64,000 nucleotides of DNA. Source: BOG-908 sp963795825 (lineage in GTDB: Bacteria > Pseudomonadota > Alphaproteobacteria > Acetobacterales > Acetobacteraceae). Shown here in pieces: positions 34,902 to 44,279 of this stretch; the stretch's first letter is position 1, and every line of letters starts with the position of its first letter. The stretch is taken from NCBI GenBank assembly GCA_963795825.1, contig CAWCIW010000001.1, forward strand, positions 1 through 64,000. Reading direction: 5' to 3'. Position numbers and translations under genes: made by a program. The notes under the pieces were generated by a model. The model had not been told where the DNA came from and did no database searches. It worked only from the letters and a program-made list of their open reading frames with translations.

Positions 34902-37900
34902 TCAAGAAATCTCCGCCGACCCCAGCGTGCGCAGCATCTCCACAAGCTGCGGCAGCCCGGTCGTCCCCTTGTTGAGCACCTGGTTGGCCCCGCGCAGGCG
35001 GCGCCGGTCCTCCGGCGTGAGGTCGCGCGCCGTGAGCACCACCACCGGCACGTCCGCGCAGCCGGGCCGCTCGCGCAGCAGGCGGAGGAACTGGAAGCCG
35101 TCCATCACCGGCATGTTCAGGTCCAGCAGGATCAGCCGCGGTAGCCCGTAGGCGAGCCGGTCCAGTCCCTCCTGCCCGTTTGCCGCTTCGAGCACCGTCC
35201 AGCCGTTCTTCTCGAGGACCTGGCGGGTGCGCGCCCTGGTGTCGGCGTCGTCGTCGACCAGCAGCACGTCGCCTTCGGCCTCGCGGAAGCGCTCCATCAC
35301 CACGCGCAGCCGCTCCCAGTCCACCGGCTTGACGATGTAGTCGGCGGCGCCGAGTGCGGAGGCCAGCGCGCGGTCCACGGCGAAGGTGACCATCACCACG
35401 GGAATGCCGGCGAGGTCCGGGTCCGCCTTGAGCGCGCCCAGCACGGACCAGCCATCCATGCCCGGCATCGTGACATCCAGCAGGATGGCGCGGGGGTGGA
35501 TGCGTCGGGCGAGGTCCAGGCCGCTCGCGCCGTCCGCGGCCAGGCGGGCGGCGTAGCCCTGGCGGACCAGGAAGCGGCTCATCAGGTCGCGCTGCGTCTC
35601 GTCGTCATCGACCACCAGGACGAGGTCCCGGCCGGCGAGCTGGTTGTCGGTTGCCGGCGGATCGGCTGGCGCGTCATCCGCCGCGCCGGGGGTTGCTACG
35701 GGCAGCGTTGCGGGGACGCGCAGGGTGAAGACGCTGCCGCTTCCTGGCTCGCTGGTCACCGTCACGTCGCCGCCGAGCAGCGAGGCGAACGCCTTGGTGA
35801 GCGCCAGGCCGAGACCGGTGCCGCCGAAGCGCCGCGTGGTGGAGATATCCGCCTGCTGGAAGCGTTCGAACAGGCTGGCGAGCTGGTCCGGCGTCATGCC
35901 GATTCCGGTGTCGCTGACCGCAAAGGTGACCATGTCCTGGCCGGTTGCGTCGATGGCGCGGTGGATGGCCAGGGTGATGCGGCCGTTCTCGGTGAATTTC
36001 GCGGCGTTGCTCAGCAGGTTCAGCATCACCTGGCGTATGCGGGTCACGTCCGAATGCATCGTGCCGAGGCCCGGCTGCAGCTCCAGAGCGAGCTGGTTGG
36101 TCTTCTTCTCGACGAGGCTCTTGACGGTGGCGGCGACTTCGCGGGCGACCGCGGCCACATCGAACGTCTCGGCGAAGGCCTCCATCTTGCCGCTCTCCAC
36201 CTTGGAGAGATCGAGCACGTCATTGATCAGGCCGAGCAGGTGGCGCGCGTTGCCCTCTATCTTGGTCATGTCGCGCAGCAGCTCGGCGGGCGGCGAGCCG
36301 TCCTCGATCTCCTCGACCAGCATCTCCGCGTAGCCGATGATGGCCGAGAGCGGGGTGCGCAGCTCGTGGCTCATATTGGCGATAAAGGCGCTCTTGGCCT
36401 TGTTGGCGGCCTCCGCCTCGTCGCGCGCGACGGCCAGGCTGTGTTCGGAATCGCGCATCTCCGTGACGTCGGTGTTGCTGCCGAACCAGCCGGTGACCCG
36501 GCCTTCGGGGTTCTCGGCGTCCGGCTCGTCGCGCATCGTCATGGCGCGGGAGAGGAACCAGCGGTAGCTGCCGTCTTGTGCGCGTAGGGGGAAGGTGTCC
36601 TCCCAATAGGCCTCGGCCTCGAAGCTCTGGCGCAGGCGGCGTTCCACGCGTTCGACGTGATCGGGGTGGTGCACGCTCTTCCACCCCCAGCCGGCCATCG
36701 CCTCCGGCGTGGTGCCGGTATAGTCGTACCAGCGCTGGTTGTACCAGACGATCGCGCCGGTGGAATCCGTCATCCAGGCGAGCTGCGGGATGGCGTTGGC
36801 GATGGTGCGGAAGCGGGCCTCGCTGCTGCGGAGGCGGCGCTGTTCGGCGCGGCGTGCGGTGATGTCGCGCAGATAGGCGGTGAACAGCGGCCGCTCGCCT
36901 TCCGCGGTGCGGGTGATCGAGAGCTCCAGCGGGAAGCGGGTGCCGTCCGCGCGGGCGGAGCCTATCTCCATCAGGCGGCCCAGCACGGACGCATCGCCGG
37001 CCAGCGCGCGCTGCACCACATCGGCCTGCGGCGGCGCTATGCCGGGCGGGAAGACGATGCCGGCGAGTGGCCGGCCGGCCAAAGCGGCCGCGTCGCAGCC
37101 GAAGATGGTCTCGCAGGCGGCGTTGAACTCGACGATGCGGCCGCTTGCGTCGGTGGTGACGATGCCGTCCGGCGAGGAGGCGAGTATCGCCGCCTTCAGG
37201 CGCTCGCTTTCGCGCAGGGAGTCCGCGACCGCACGGCGCTCCAGCGTCTGGCCGATCTGGTGGCCGAGGGTGGCCACCGCCTCGAGCAGGCTTTCGTCGA
37301 GGGCGATCGGCTGGCGGCTCTGGAACTCGACGGCGCCGACCACCCGGCTGGCGTCCATTATAGGGAACGCGAGGGCGCAGCGCATGCCCGACTGGATGCC
37401 GCCTGTGGAGCGCGGCATGGCGGCCGAACCCGCCGACAGATCCGCCACGTGTATCGGGCTCTCCATCACCCAGACCTGGCCGGGCAGCCCGGCGCCCAGC
37501 TCCAGCGTGAAGCCGACGCTCGCGACGCCGAAGCTTTTGGCGCGCGCGTCGGCGCCCCAGCTCGCGACGCAGCGCATCACGTCGCGGCCGGCGGGCAGGG
37601 TGACGCGCTGCCAGAACAGGCCGACCTCCCAATCCAGCCCGGTGCCGATCGCTTCGAGGAGTTGGGCGTGTACCGTCTCGCGGCCCGAGCCGGCGAGCAC
37701 CTGGGCCACGGCGTATTGCACGGCGAGGCGCTTCTGGGCGTCCTGGCGGACGGTGGTGTCGGTGAAGGTGATGATGCTGCCGGTGACGGTTTCGCCCTGC
37801 ATCACCGGGAAGGAGGAATATTCGGCGAAGAAGGGCGAGCCGTCCTGGCGCCAGAGCAGCTCGTTATCGAGGCGGACCGGGCGGCCGCTCTGGGTGGTGT

Positions 37901-38141
37901 GCAGCAGGGGGCATTCGGCTTGCGGGAAGTTGGTGCCGTCGGCGCGGGTGTGGTGGATGACGGCATGCATGTTGCGGCCGATCAGCTCTTCGCTGGCGGC
38001 GTATCCGAGCATGCGCAGGGCGGCTTTGTTGACGAACACGCAGCGCCCGGCGGTGTCCACGCCATAGATGCCGTCACCCAGGGCATCGAGGAATTGCCAT
38101 TGGGTGCCGGCTGCGAAGGCGATGTCACCATCGGGTACCAT
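34902..38141 (-). CDS. Hybrid sensor histidine kinase with PAS, GAF and two receiver domains
   Basis: 1079 residues, soluble. Order: PAS (about 15-135), GAF (about 140-300), PAS (about 310-435), PAS/PAC (about 440-575, with WYNQRWYDYTG), HisKA with the phospho-acceptor in FIANMSHELRTPLSAI, HATPase_c (N-box NLLSNAAKF, DTGIGM, FGGTGLGLAL), then two receivers whose phospho-acceptor Asps are in LLDVTMPGMDG and LLDLNMPVMDG. No transmembrane segment and no partner regulator nearby, so an orphan phosphorelay input. The receiver pair suggests multi-step phosphotransfer. Confidence 0.93.
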   Translation of the reverse strand: MVPDGDIAFAAGTQWQFLDALGDGIYGVDTAGRCVFVNKAALRMLGYAASEELIGRNMHAVIHHTRADGTNFPQAECPLLHTTQSGRPVRLDNELLWRQDGSPFFAEYSSFPVMQGETVTGSIITFTDTTVRQDAQKRLAVQYAVAQVLAGSGRETVHAQLLEAIGTGLDWEVGLFWQRVTLPAGRDVMRCVASWGADARAKSFGVASVGFTLELGAGLPGQVWVMESPIHVADLSAGSAAMPRSTGGIQSGMRCALAFPIMDASRVVGAVEFQSRQPIALDESLLEAVATLGHQIGQTLERRAVADSLRESERLKAAILASSPDGIVTTDASGRIVEFNAACETIFGCDAAALAGRPLAGIVFPPGIAPPQADVVQRALAGDASVLGRLMEIGSARADGTRFPLELSITRTAEGERPLFTAYLRDITARRAEQRRLRSSEARFRTIANAIPQLAWMTDSTGAIVWYNQRWYDYTGTTPEAMAGWGWKSVHHPDHVERVERRLRQSFEAEAYWEDTFPLRAQDGSYRWFLSRAMTMRDEPDAENPEGRVTGWFGSNTDVTEMRDSEHSLAVARDEAEAANKAKSAFIANMSHELRTPLSAIIGYAEMLVEEIEDGSPPAELLRDMTKIEGNARHLLGLINDVLDLSKVESGKMEAFAETFDVAAVAREVAATVKSLVEKKTNQLALELQPGLGTMHSDVTRIRQVMLNLLSNAAKFTENGRITLAIHRAIDATGQDMVTFAVSDTGIGMTPDQLASLFERFQQADISTTRRFGGTGLGLALTKAFASLLGGDVTVTSEPGSGSVFTLRVPATLPVATPGAADDAPADPPATDNQLAGRDLVLVVDDDETQRDLMSRFLVRQGYAARLAADGASGLDLARRIHPRAILLDVTMPGMDGWSVLGALKADPDLAGIPVVMVTFAVDRALASALGAADYIVKPVDWERLRVVMERFREAEGDVLLVDDDADTRARTRQVLEKNGWTVLEAANGQEGLDRLAYGLPRLILLDLNMPVMDGFQFLRLLRERPGCADVPVVVLTARDLTPEDRRRLRGANQVLNKGTTGLPQLVEMLRTLGSAEIS

Positions 38142-38238
38142 GGGTTTTAGCTCCGGCGGTGTGGCCGGAGGTAACGTTTGGTGGGGGGGACATGTTTCAG
38201 GGTTGGGCGTGCGCGGCCGTGTTTGCGGGATAGCTCGA

Positions 38239-38295
38239 CAGCAAGGCCTTCTTTTTCGAGAAAAAGAAGCAAAAAGCTTTTGTTCCGACGCCTGC
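38239..38295. terminator. Hairpin repeat family copy 14
   Basis: GGCCTTCTTTTTCGAGAAAA hairpin with AAGCAAAAAGCTTTTGTTCC, downstream of the hypothetical gene at 38379. Confidence 0.8.
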
Positions 38296-38378
38296 GTTGG
38301 CGTGTTCGGTTTTTCTTTGGGCGATACGCTTGCAGGAAGAGCGCGGGCGGGTGTGGTGGGGTGGTTTTCGGTGGGTGG

Positions 38379-38999
38379 TCAGCTGGTGTTCAGGGCTGCG
38401 TAGAGGTGGCGGCGGGGGTGACCGGGGCCTGGGTCCGGGTCGATGGGGATGCCGAAGCCGTTGCAGATGCGGCGGATGATGTCCGGGGTGGGGCTTTCGG
38501 GCGTTTCGGTCAGTTCGCGGTCTAGTTGGGTTTCCATTTCCGCGCGCAGGGCGGGGCCCTGGGGGTGGTCGGCTGCGGCCTGGTGCAGGGCGCGGGTGAT
38601 GGTGGGGCGGCGCGGGTTTGGCGCGCGGTAGATGGGGCGGGGGGCTGGGCGTTGGGCTGCGGCGTCCACGATGCGGCGTTCCAGGGCCATGGCTTGCCTG
38701 GCGGCGCAGGCGAGGATGGCGAAGAGCCTGGCCGGGTGTCTGGTTTGCTTCTGGGGCTTGGGGGTTTCGTCGGGTGCTGGGGGGTGTTGGGCGAACTCGC
38801 GCAGGGCCACGGCGGCGGCGACCCGGGCGAGTTCGGCTGCCAGGTCCGTCAGCATGCAGCAGACGCTGATATGGCGGTCATCGCGCTCGGTGGCGGTTTC
38901 CCGGTGCGTGGGCGGCGGGGCGGGGATGGCGTTCATGGCCGGGTTGGGTGGGTTGGCATTTGTGGGAACATAATAGGAACTTGGGCGGGAGCTGGGCAA
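38379..38999 (-). CDS. Hypothetical proline/arginine-rich protein
   Basis: Up to 206 residues, of unknown family. Cysteine pair (CCMLTDL) and an alanine-rich helix (AAELARVAAAVALREF) in the middle, then arginine-rich RRPTITRALHQ and a C-terminal TPDIIRRICNGFGIPIDPDP segment. Possible starts are TTG 38999 or ATG 38936; none has a good Shine-Dalgarno. The opposite-strand frame also is open here, but this frame's C-terminal helix looks protein-like and a repeat copy follows its end. Existence uncertain. Confidence 0.5.
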   Translation of the reverse strand: MPSSRPSSYYVPTNANPPNPAMNAIPAPPPTHRETATERDDRHISVCCMLTDLAAELARVAAAVALREFAQHPPAPDETPKPQKQTRHPARLFAILACAARQAMALERRIVDAAAQRPAPRPIYRAPNPRRPTITRALHQAAADHPQGPALRAEMETQLDRELTETPESPTPDIIRRICNGFGIPIDPDPGPGHPRRHLYAALNTS

Positions 39000-39142
39000 G
39001 GACTTTTCTGAGTTGCATCCAGAACTGGCTTTGCTGGCGAGCGTGGGTTAGTCGCCAAAGCACAAGACATCGACCGTGTTCATTTCAGGCCGAAATTTAG
39101 CTTGAGCTTGCTAACCGCCACACGGGACCTGCAAACTTCTTT

Positions 39143-39207
39143 AGGAGGTAAACTTCATGGACGCTGGTGGCAAGGCGCGGCTCGAGATTCTCTCGGCGCG
39201 AAGCTGA
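39143..39207 (+). promoter_or_regulatory. Strong Shine-Dalgarno and true start of the decayed island gene
   Basis: AGGAGGT at 39143-39149 is 7 bases ahead of ATG 39157. The frame from that ATG ends after 16 codons, but its first residues (MDAGGKARLEILSA) lead smoothly into EAENKMMSLLRIHG one frame over, so a base has probably been lost near 39195. Confidence 0.5.
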
Positions 39208-40704
39208 AAATAAGATGATGTCGCTTCTTCGAATACATGGCTGGGAAGTCTCGATTGAAACTGAAATCCCAGACGGCCTCATTCTAACGGCAGAACGTGG
39301 AGGCCATCTTCACAAAGTGGCGTTAATTTACTCTTCAGCGACGAGTAACGGCGTTTATAGGCAGCTTGCCGAACAGGTCGAGCAAATTTATTTCAGTGGT
39401 CAACCCTATCTGGTGGAGCAATTTACCCAGGGAATCGAAATTCCTGTAAGCAGCCCCAACGATTTCAGTCGTACCTCAGCGAGTGGAATTCCACCAGCGT
39501 TGACGGTAAATTCGCACCCACAACGAGCAGGCCGGACCAAATACGGCCGTCCCGTCCTGGCCAACGTCTTCTTCAAACAGAAGAGCCTATAAAGGCTGTT
39601 TGGCTTCGTATCCGTCAGCTCCAAAGCGAAACTTTGGCGAAGAAGCTGATCAAAGAACGGGCAGAGCAGGCCGGCATTGCTCTTTCCGAAATCGAGATAG
39701 ACCAAAAAGCCAAGGGTGTTTCTTATTCCATTCGGAATGCCAATGATTACTTTTCAAGTGACAGAGGGCTCGCCGGTCAGTCAAAGGGTTCTCAATCTTT
39801 ACTACGGCAGCCTTGGATTTGCATCTGCAGAGATGCTTGCTTCACCGACGGGCTCAAAAACTCTGGACGAAATCGAGGCCTACACAAAGTTCGGGCATGG
39901 CTTATACACGATAGATGGCATGGATACTGCTTTGGGCTCTCTTGTAGTTGGTGGCATCGCGTGGGATTTTTCCCTGCATGGATGGGATCGATGAAATTGG
40001 CTACAGCACATTTGCCAAAGAAGAAACCCCGTCAATTTGCTGATATTGCGACAGTCTCTCCAACAACTTGGCTCACGATAGAAGATTTATTTGCCCGTAT
40101 ACCAGAAGTCTCTGACCTGTTTTGCGCAATTTTTGATAGTAAGCCAGCGTGGATTGCGCCTCACTACGATGCATTCGCAAATCATTCCACTAGCCTCTTT
40201 ACTGACCGGTCAACCACAACAAAGACTTACGGCAATTTCGTAGATAAATCCGGACGTCTAACTAAGGAGGATGTCGCAGAATTTCCTGGCCCCTTTAGCG
40301 AGATAGCTCCTCTAGAGGCAGACGGGTCGCAGCATCATTTTAGGATTGCGGTGAGCCACCCTGACACACCCATCTGGTGGAACGCTATCGAGCTTCATCG
40401 CAGCCCATACGTCGGAGCGGCAATTATAAAGCCTGTCTTTGGCGTAATAAATCAATACCGAGCTATCTGTGTGGTGTTGCTATACGCCCTATCGATTATT
40501 GTGCGATATCGCCCAAGTATCTGGCGCCGGGTGCAAGAAGGTGACTTAGACCATATGCGTATCTTGATTGAGGCTTTCTTAGCCGCAGCCGAGCGTATTC
40601 TTCCGCAAGAGTTCCTGGAGGAGATTTCCAACCAAAAGTTTGTTGTTACCGGACCCGGTACGTTTTTTTCGCGATTCGCAATAGTCAAATTACTGCGTTA
40701 TTGA
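39157..40704 (+). pseudogene. Decayed YaaC-like protein gene in a GC-poor island
   Basis: Coding-like segments in shifting frames: RREAENKMMSLLRIHGWEV to VNSHPQRAG (39197-39590), then TEEPIKAVWLRIRQLQSETLAKKLI to SYSIRNANDYF (about 39580-39745), then VLNLYYGSLGFASAEMLA (about 39745-39970), then a long last part from about 39991 ending PGTFFSRFAIVKLLRY. The IRNANDYF plus VLNLYYGSLGFA pattern resembles YaaC family proteins. At least four frame breaks make a single decayed gene likelier than several genes. Its codon use is AT-richer than all neighbours, suggesting transfer from elsewhere. Function of YaaC is not known; the N-terminal 130 residues could be a separate nuclease-like domain, but I cannot support that. 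Confidence 0.55.
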
Positions 40705-40926
40705 TTTAACGCAAAGTTGGCTGAATTGTTACATTCGATCATAAATTATCCAGCGGACGGCGGCGAGCGCGATGATGGTTGCGTTTGATGCCGAGTTGGG
40801 CGGCAAAACGCATTGGTTGCGGAATGGTGGCAGGTGTTCGCCGCACTTTAGTCCGCCTTTATTCACCCAATCCTGAGCAACCACGCCTAGGTTAGCAGAA
40901 CCAGCACAGACCTCAATGCAGGCGGG
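40705..40926. other. Spacer with possible transposase remnant
   Basis: On the minus strand near 40735-40850 there is a short frame ending with a hydrophobic run (ATIIALAAVRWIIYDRM) that slightly resembles the end of an IS5-type transposase. Too short and too degenerate to call. Confidence 0.2.
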
Positions 40927-40986
40927 GAAGCAAAAGTTTTTTGGTCCTTTTTTTCAAAAAAGGACTGCTTGCCTTGCCTTCCCCTT
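40927..40986. terminator. Hairpin repeat family copy 15
   Basis: GCAAAAGTTTTTTGGTCC then TTTTTTTCAAAAAAGGACTG. Follows the amino-acid dehydrogenase stop (minus strand). Confidence 0.8.
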
Positions 40987-41000
40987 GCCTGCCTAGCTCC

Positions 41001-42257
41001 CTACGGAAACAGCCCCCGCGTAATCTTAGCCTTCTGCACCCGCTCCACGCCGATCGCCAAAGCGGCCGTGCGGTGCGAGACGCCGTCGCGCTCGGAGCGC
41101 GCCATCACCGCCTGGAAAGCCCGCTCCAGCACCCGGTTCAGGCGGTCGCGCACCTCCGGCTCGGTCCAGAAGAGCTGCTGCAGGTCCTGCACCCACTCGA
41201 AGTAGCTCACCACCACGCCGCCGGCATTGCAGAGAATGTCCGGGATCACGAAGATTTCCGGCCGCTGGGCGAGGATCCGGTCGGCTTCCGGCGTGGTGGG
41301 GCCGTTGGCACCTTCGGCGAGGATGCGGCATTGCAGGGCGCGGGCCACGTCGGCGGTGATGACCTGTTCGAGGGCGGCGGGGACCAGGATGTCGCATTTC
41401 TGGGTGAGGAGCTGGGCCGGGTCGAAGCTGGCTTCGTTGCTCCAGCCGGCGAGGGTTCCGTGTTCCTCGGTCCAGCGTATCAGGGCGGGCACGTCCAGGC
41501 CGCGCGGATCGTAGTAGCAGCTCGTGTGGTCCGACACGCCGAGCACTTTTACGCCCTGCTGGACCAGCGAGCTGGCCGTTACGCTGCCGACGTTGCCGAA
41601 GCCCTGGATGATCGCGGTGGACTCGATCGGGTTGAGGTGGAGGCGCTCCATCGCGCGGCCCACCAGGTGGACCACGCCGCGGCCGGTGGCTTCGCGGCGG
41701 CCGACGGTGCCGCCGGCATCGACGGGTTTGCCGGTGACGATCTCGGTGACGGTCTGGCCCTGGTACATGGAGTAGGTGTCCATGTACCAGGCCATCACCT
41801 GCTCGTTGGTGCCCATGTCCGGCGCCATCACGTCGGTTTTCGGGCCGACGAAGGGGATCATCTCCTGCATGTAGCGGCGGCTGACGGCTTCGAGCTCGCG
41901 GCGGCTGAGCGAGTACGGATCGACCGCGATGCCGCCTTTGGCGCCGCCGTAGGGCAGGCCGGCCAGCGCGCATTTCCAGCTCATGGCGATGGCGAGCGCG
42001 CCCACTTCGCCGAGGTGGAGGTTGCTGGCGTAGCGCGTGCCGCCCTTGGTGGGCCCCATGGTGAGATGGTGCTGCACGCGGTAGCCGGTGAACACCGATT
42101 CGCTGCCGTCGTCGCGGTGGATCGGGCAGGATACGATGATGGCGCGCTTGGGGAGGAGCAGGCGGTCGCGCTGGTGGGTGGGGATTTCGAGGTAATCGGC
42201 GATGACGGCGAAGTTCTCGCGCGCCTGTTCGAAGAACGGGCCGGTGTAGATGTCCAT
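41001..42257 (-). CDS. Glu/Leu/Phe/Val dehydrogenase family protein
   Basis: 418 residues, NAD(P)-dependent amino-acid dehydrogenase. Substrate domain: GPTKGGTRYASNLHLGEVGALAIAMSWKCALAGLPYGGAKGGIAVDP with the two active-site lysines, and APDMGTNEQVMAWYMD with the catalytic Asp. NAD domain: QGFGNVGSVTASSLVQQGVKVLGVSD. Reversible deamination of glutamate is most likely. ATG 42257. Divergent from the DAG kinase, and followed by copy 15. Confidence 0.93.
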   Translation of the reverse strand: MDIYTGPFFEQARENFAVIADYLEIPTHQRDRLLLPKRAIIVSCPIHRDDGSESVFTGYRVQHHLTMGPTKGGTRYASNLHLGEVGALAIAMSWKCALAGLPYGGAKGGIAVDPYSLSRRELEAVSRRYMQEMIPFVGPKTDVMAPDMGTNEQVMAWYMDTYSMYQGQTVTEIVTGKPVDAGGTVGRREATGRGVVHLVGRAMERLHLNPIESTAIIQGFGNVGSVTASSLVQQGVKVLGVSDHTSCYYDPRGLDVPALIRWTEEHGTLAGWSNEASFDPAQLLTQKCDILVPAALEQVITADVARALQCRILAEGANGPTTPEADRILAQRPEIFVIPDILCNAGGVVVSYFEWVQDLQQLFWTEPEVRDRLNRVLERAFQAVMARSERDGVSHRTAALAIGVERVQKAKITRGLFP

Positions 42258-42443
42258 AATCAGGCTGTCCCGAAAGTTTTCCGCCCGGTATGTCCCGGGC
42301 TGGGTGTTGGTGGTTGGTCGTCGAGGGTTGGGTATTGCCGGCCACGCGGGGCCGAATTGTGGCGGCACCATCGGCGTCGGCCGGCGTTTTGTCCATCCGC
42401 GGATGCGAATCTGGTCCGTTGCGAGAATGAGGTTGCGCGACCA

Positions 42444-43448
42444 ATGGCCATCACCGAGGCGGAACAGGATCGGCGCGCGGACCCTTCGGCGGGGCAGCTT
42501 CGCATGGCGCTGGTGGCCAACGCGAAGGCGGGCGCGCTGCTCGGCAAGGATGCCGGCGCCGGCTCGCTGGAGGCGATGCTGCGCGGCGCGGCGGCCAGCC
42601 TGGCGGTGATACCCGCGGATGCGGGCAGCCTGCCCGAGCGCATGCGGCAGGCGATCGCCAGCGGGGCGGAGTGCGTGGTGGTGGCGGGCGGCGACGGCAG
42701 CATCGCCTGCGCGGCGGCGTCGCTGGCCGGCACCGGGACGGCGCTCGGCGTGATCCCGTGCGGCACGATGAACCTGCTGGCCAAGGATATCGGGCTAGAT
42801 CCGGCGGACCATGAAGGCGCCATACGCAACCTGGCCCAGGGCGCAGTGCGCAGCATCGACGTGGGCTGCGCGACCGGCGCGGATGGCGAGGCGCACCTCT
42901 TCCTGTGCGCCTCGATGCTGGGCACGCCGGCGCGGCTGAGCCGGCATCGCGAGGCCGGGCGGCGCAGCGGCAACGGGTTGCTCGCCTGGGCGGGGTTTGG
43001 CCGGGCCGCGTTGCGGGCGCTGGTGGCCAACCGCTCGCGCCGGCTGGTACTGCGGCTCGATGGCGGGCGGGTGCTGCAGCGGCGCACGCCGTCGCTGACC
43101 ATCACCGTGAACCGGCTGGACGACGATGCGGGGCGGATGTTCGGGCGCTCCCGCCTCGATGGCGGCAAGCTGGTGCTGTATATCGTGCCGCGCGCGTCGG
43201 CGGTGCGGCAGGCGTGGCGGCTGCTGCGCACCGCTTTGTCCGGCACGCTGCACGTGGCCGAGATCGAGGTGATCGAGACCGAGACGCTGGAGATCGCGGC
43301 CAGGGGGGCCGGCATGCACGTTCTGGTGGATGGCGAGATGCGGCTGCTGACGCCGCCTTTGCGCTACAGTGTCCGGCCGCGCGCGCTGCGCGTGGTGGCG
43401 CCGGCGCCTGCCGATCCCGCCGCGCACGACCCGGCGCCGGCGCGATGA
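42444..43448 (+). CDS. Diacylglycerol kinase family lipid/sphingosine kinase
   Basis: 334 residues. Catalytic domain: RMALVANAKAGALLG, AECVVVAGGDGSIACAAASLAGTGTALGVIPCGTMNLLAKDIGL, the glycine-rich GGDG and GTMN signatures of DAGK/YegS. C-terminal beta-rich domain with HVLVDGEMR. Phosphorylates a lipid, possibly diacylglycerol or ceramide-like. ATG 42444. Its last codons overlap the ATG of the next gene, so coupled. Confidence 0.9.
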   Translation: MAITEAEQDRRADPSAGQLRMALVANAKAGALLGKDAGAGSLEAMLRGAAASLAVIPADAGSLPERMRQAIASGAECVVVAGGDGSIACAAASLAGTGTALGVIPCGTMNLLAKDIGLDPADHEGAIRNLAQGAVRSIDVGCATGADGEAHLFLCASMLGTPARLSRHREAGRRSGNGLLAWAGFGRAALRALVANRSRRLVLRLDGGRVLQRRTPSLTITVNRLDDDAGRMFGRSRLDGGKLVLYIVPRASAVRQAWRLLRTALSGTLHVAEIEVIETETLEIAARGAGMHVLVDGEMRLLTPPLRYSVRPRALRVVAPAPADPAAHDPAPAR

Positions 43449-44236
43449 GCGGCGCGCGGACGCGCATCGCCCACCTCACGGACGTGCATTTCGGGGCCAC
43501 AGACCAGGCCGTGGTGGACGGCCTGGTGGCCGACATACGCGCCGACCCGCCGGACCTCGTGGTGATCAGCGGCGACCTGACGATGGGCGCGCGCCGCTGG
43601 GAGTTCCGCGCCGCGCGGGCTTTCATGGAAAGCTTCGGCGTGCCGACGCTCGCGGTGCCGGGCAACCACGACATCACGCCGTATCGGCTGATCGAGCGGT
43701 TCATTGCGCCCTATGCGCGGTGGCACCAGGAGATCTCGCCGCAGACCGAGCCGGTCTGGTGCGACTCGCGCGTGGCAGTGCTCGGGCTGAATACCGCGCA
43801 TCGCATCGGGCCGCATCTGGACTGGTCGCGCGGCACCGTCAGCACGTTGCGGCTCAAGCATTTGCTGGCGCGGCTCGATGCGATGCCGGCGCATCTGGTG
43901 CGCATCGTGGTGGCGCACCATCCGCTGCTGGCGCCGGAGGGGGAGATTTCGCGCCAGGTGGCGGGCGGGGCGCGGCGCGCGCTGGCGGCGTTCGCGGCGC
44001 ATGGGGTGCGGCTGGTGCTGGCGGGGCATCTGCATCGGAGTTATGCGCGGGTGAGTGCTGCAGGGGAGGCGGCGCCGGTGGTTTTGCAGGGTGGGTCGGC
44101 GACTTCAGTGCGGCTTCGGGGGGAGTCCAATGCTTATAACGTGGTGACTGTTACGGCGGAGGGGGCGGGGTTTATCGAGGGACGGGTTTGGGAGGGGGGG
44201 CGTTGGGTGGCAAGGAAGGAAGGCCTGCTTTTTTGA
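43445..44236 (+). CDS. Metallophosphoesterase (calcineurin-like)
   Basis: 263 residues. All metal motifs present: TDVHFG, SGDLTMG, VPGNHD, VAHHPL and AGHLHRS. Overlaps the lipid kinase by 4 bases (ATGA), so may act on a linked phospholipid or nucleotide; substrate unknown. The C-terminal VARKEGLLF and stop are encoded by the repeat at 44210-44272, so the ending is repeat-derived as in the PAP2 gene. Confidence 0.88.
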   Translation: MSGARTRIAHLTDVHFGATDQAVVDGLVADIRADPPDLVVISGDLTMGARRWEFRAARAFMESFGVPTLAVPGNHDITPYRLIERFIAPYARWHQEISPQTEPVWCDSRVAVLGLNTAHRIGPHLDWSRGTVSTLRLKHLLARLDAMPAHLVRIVVAHHPLLAPEGEISRQVAGGARRALAAFAAHGVRLVLAGHLHRSYARVSAAGEAAPVVLQGGSATSVRLRGESNAYNVVTVTAEGAGFIEGRVWEGGRWVARKEGLLF

Positions 44237-44272
44237 AAAAAAGAAGCAAAAAACTTTTGCTCCCTGTCGGGG
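44210..44272. terminator. Hairpin repeat family copy 16
   Basis: AAGGCCTGCTTTTTTGAAAA and AAAGAAGC arms, then AAAAAACTTTTGCTCC. Overlaps the end of the phosphoesterase and precedes the acyltransferase TTG by a few bases. Confidence 0.78.
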
Positions 44273-44279
44273 TTTTTTC

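Noticed and set aside
36657..38150. Long plus-strand open frame opposite the histidine kinase
   Set aside because: Composition is typical of an antisense shadow in GC-rich DNA; the minus frame has clear PAS, HisKA and receiver motifs.
38526..39011. Plus-strand frame opposite the hypothetical gene at 38379
   Set aside because: Glycine- and arginine-rich shadow; the minus frame has a more protein-like composition, though confidence is limited.
39157..39207. Stand-alone 16-residue leader peptide
   Set aside because: Strong Shine-Dalgarno, but its residues join well with the next frame, so it is better read as the start of a decayed gene.
40735..40850. Transposase gene remnant
   Set aside because: Match to IS5-type ends is short and impressionistic; no terminal inverted repeats.
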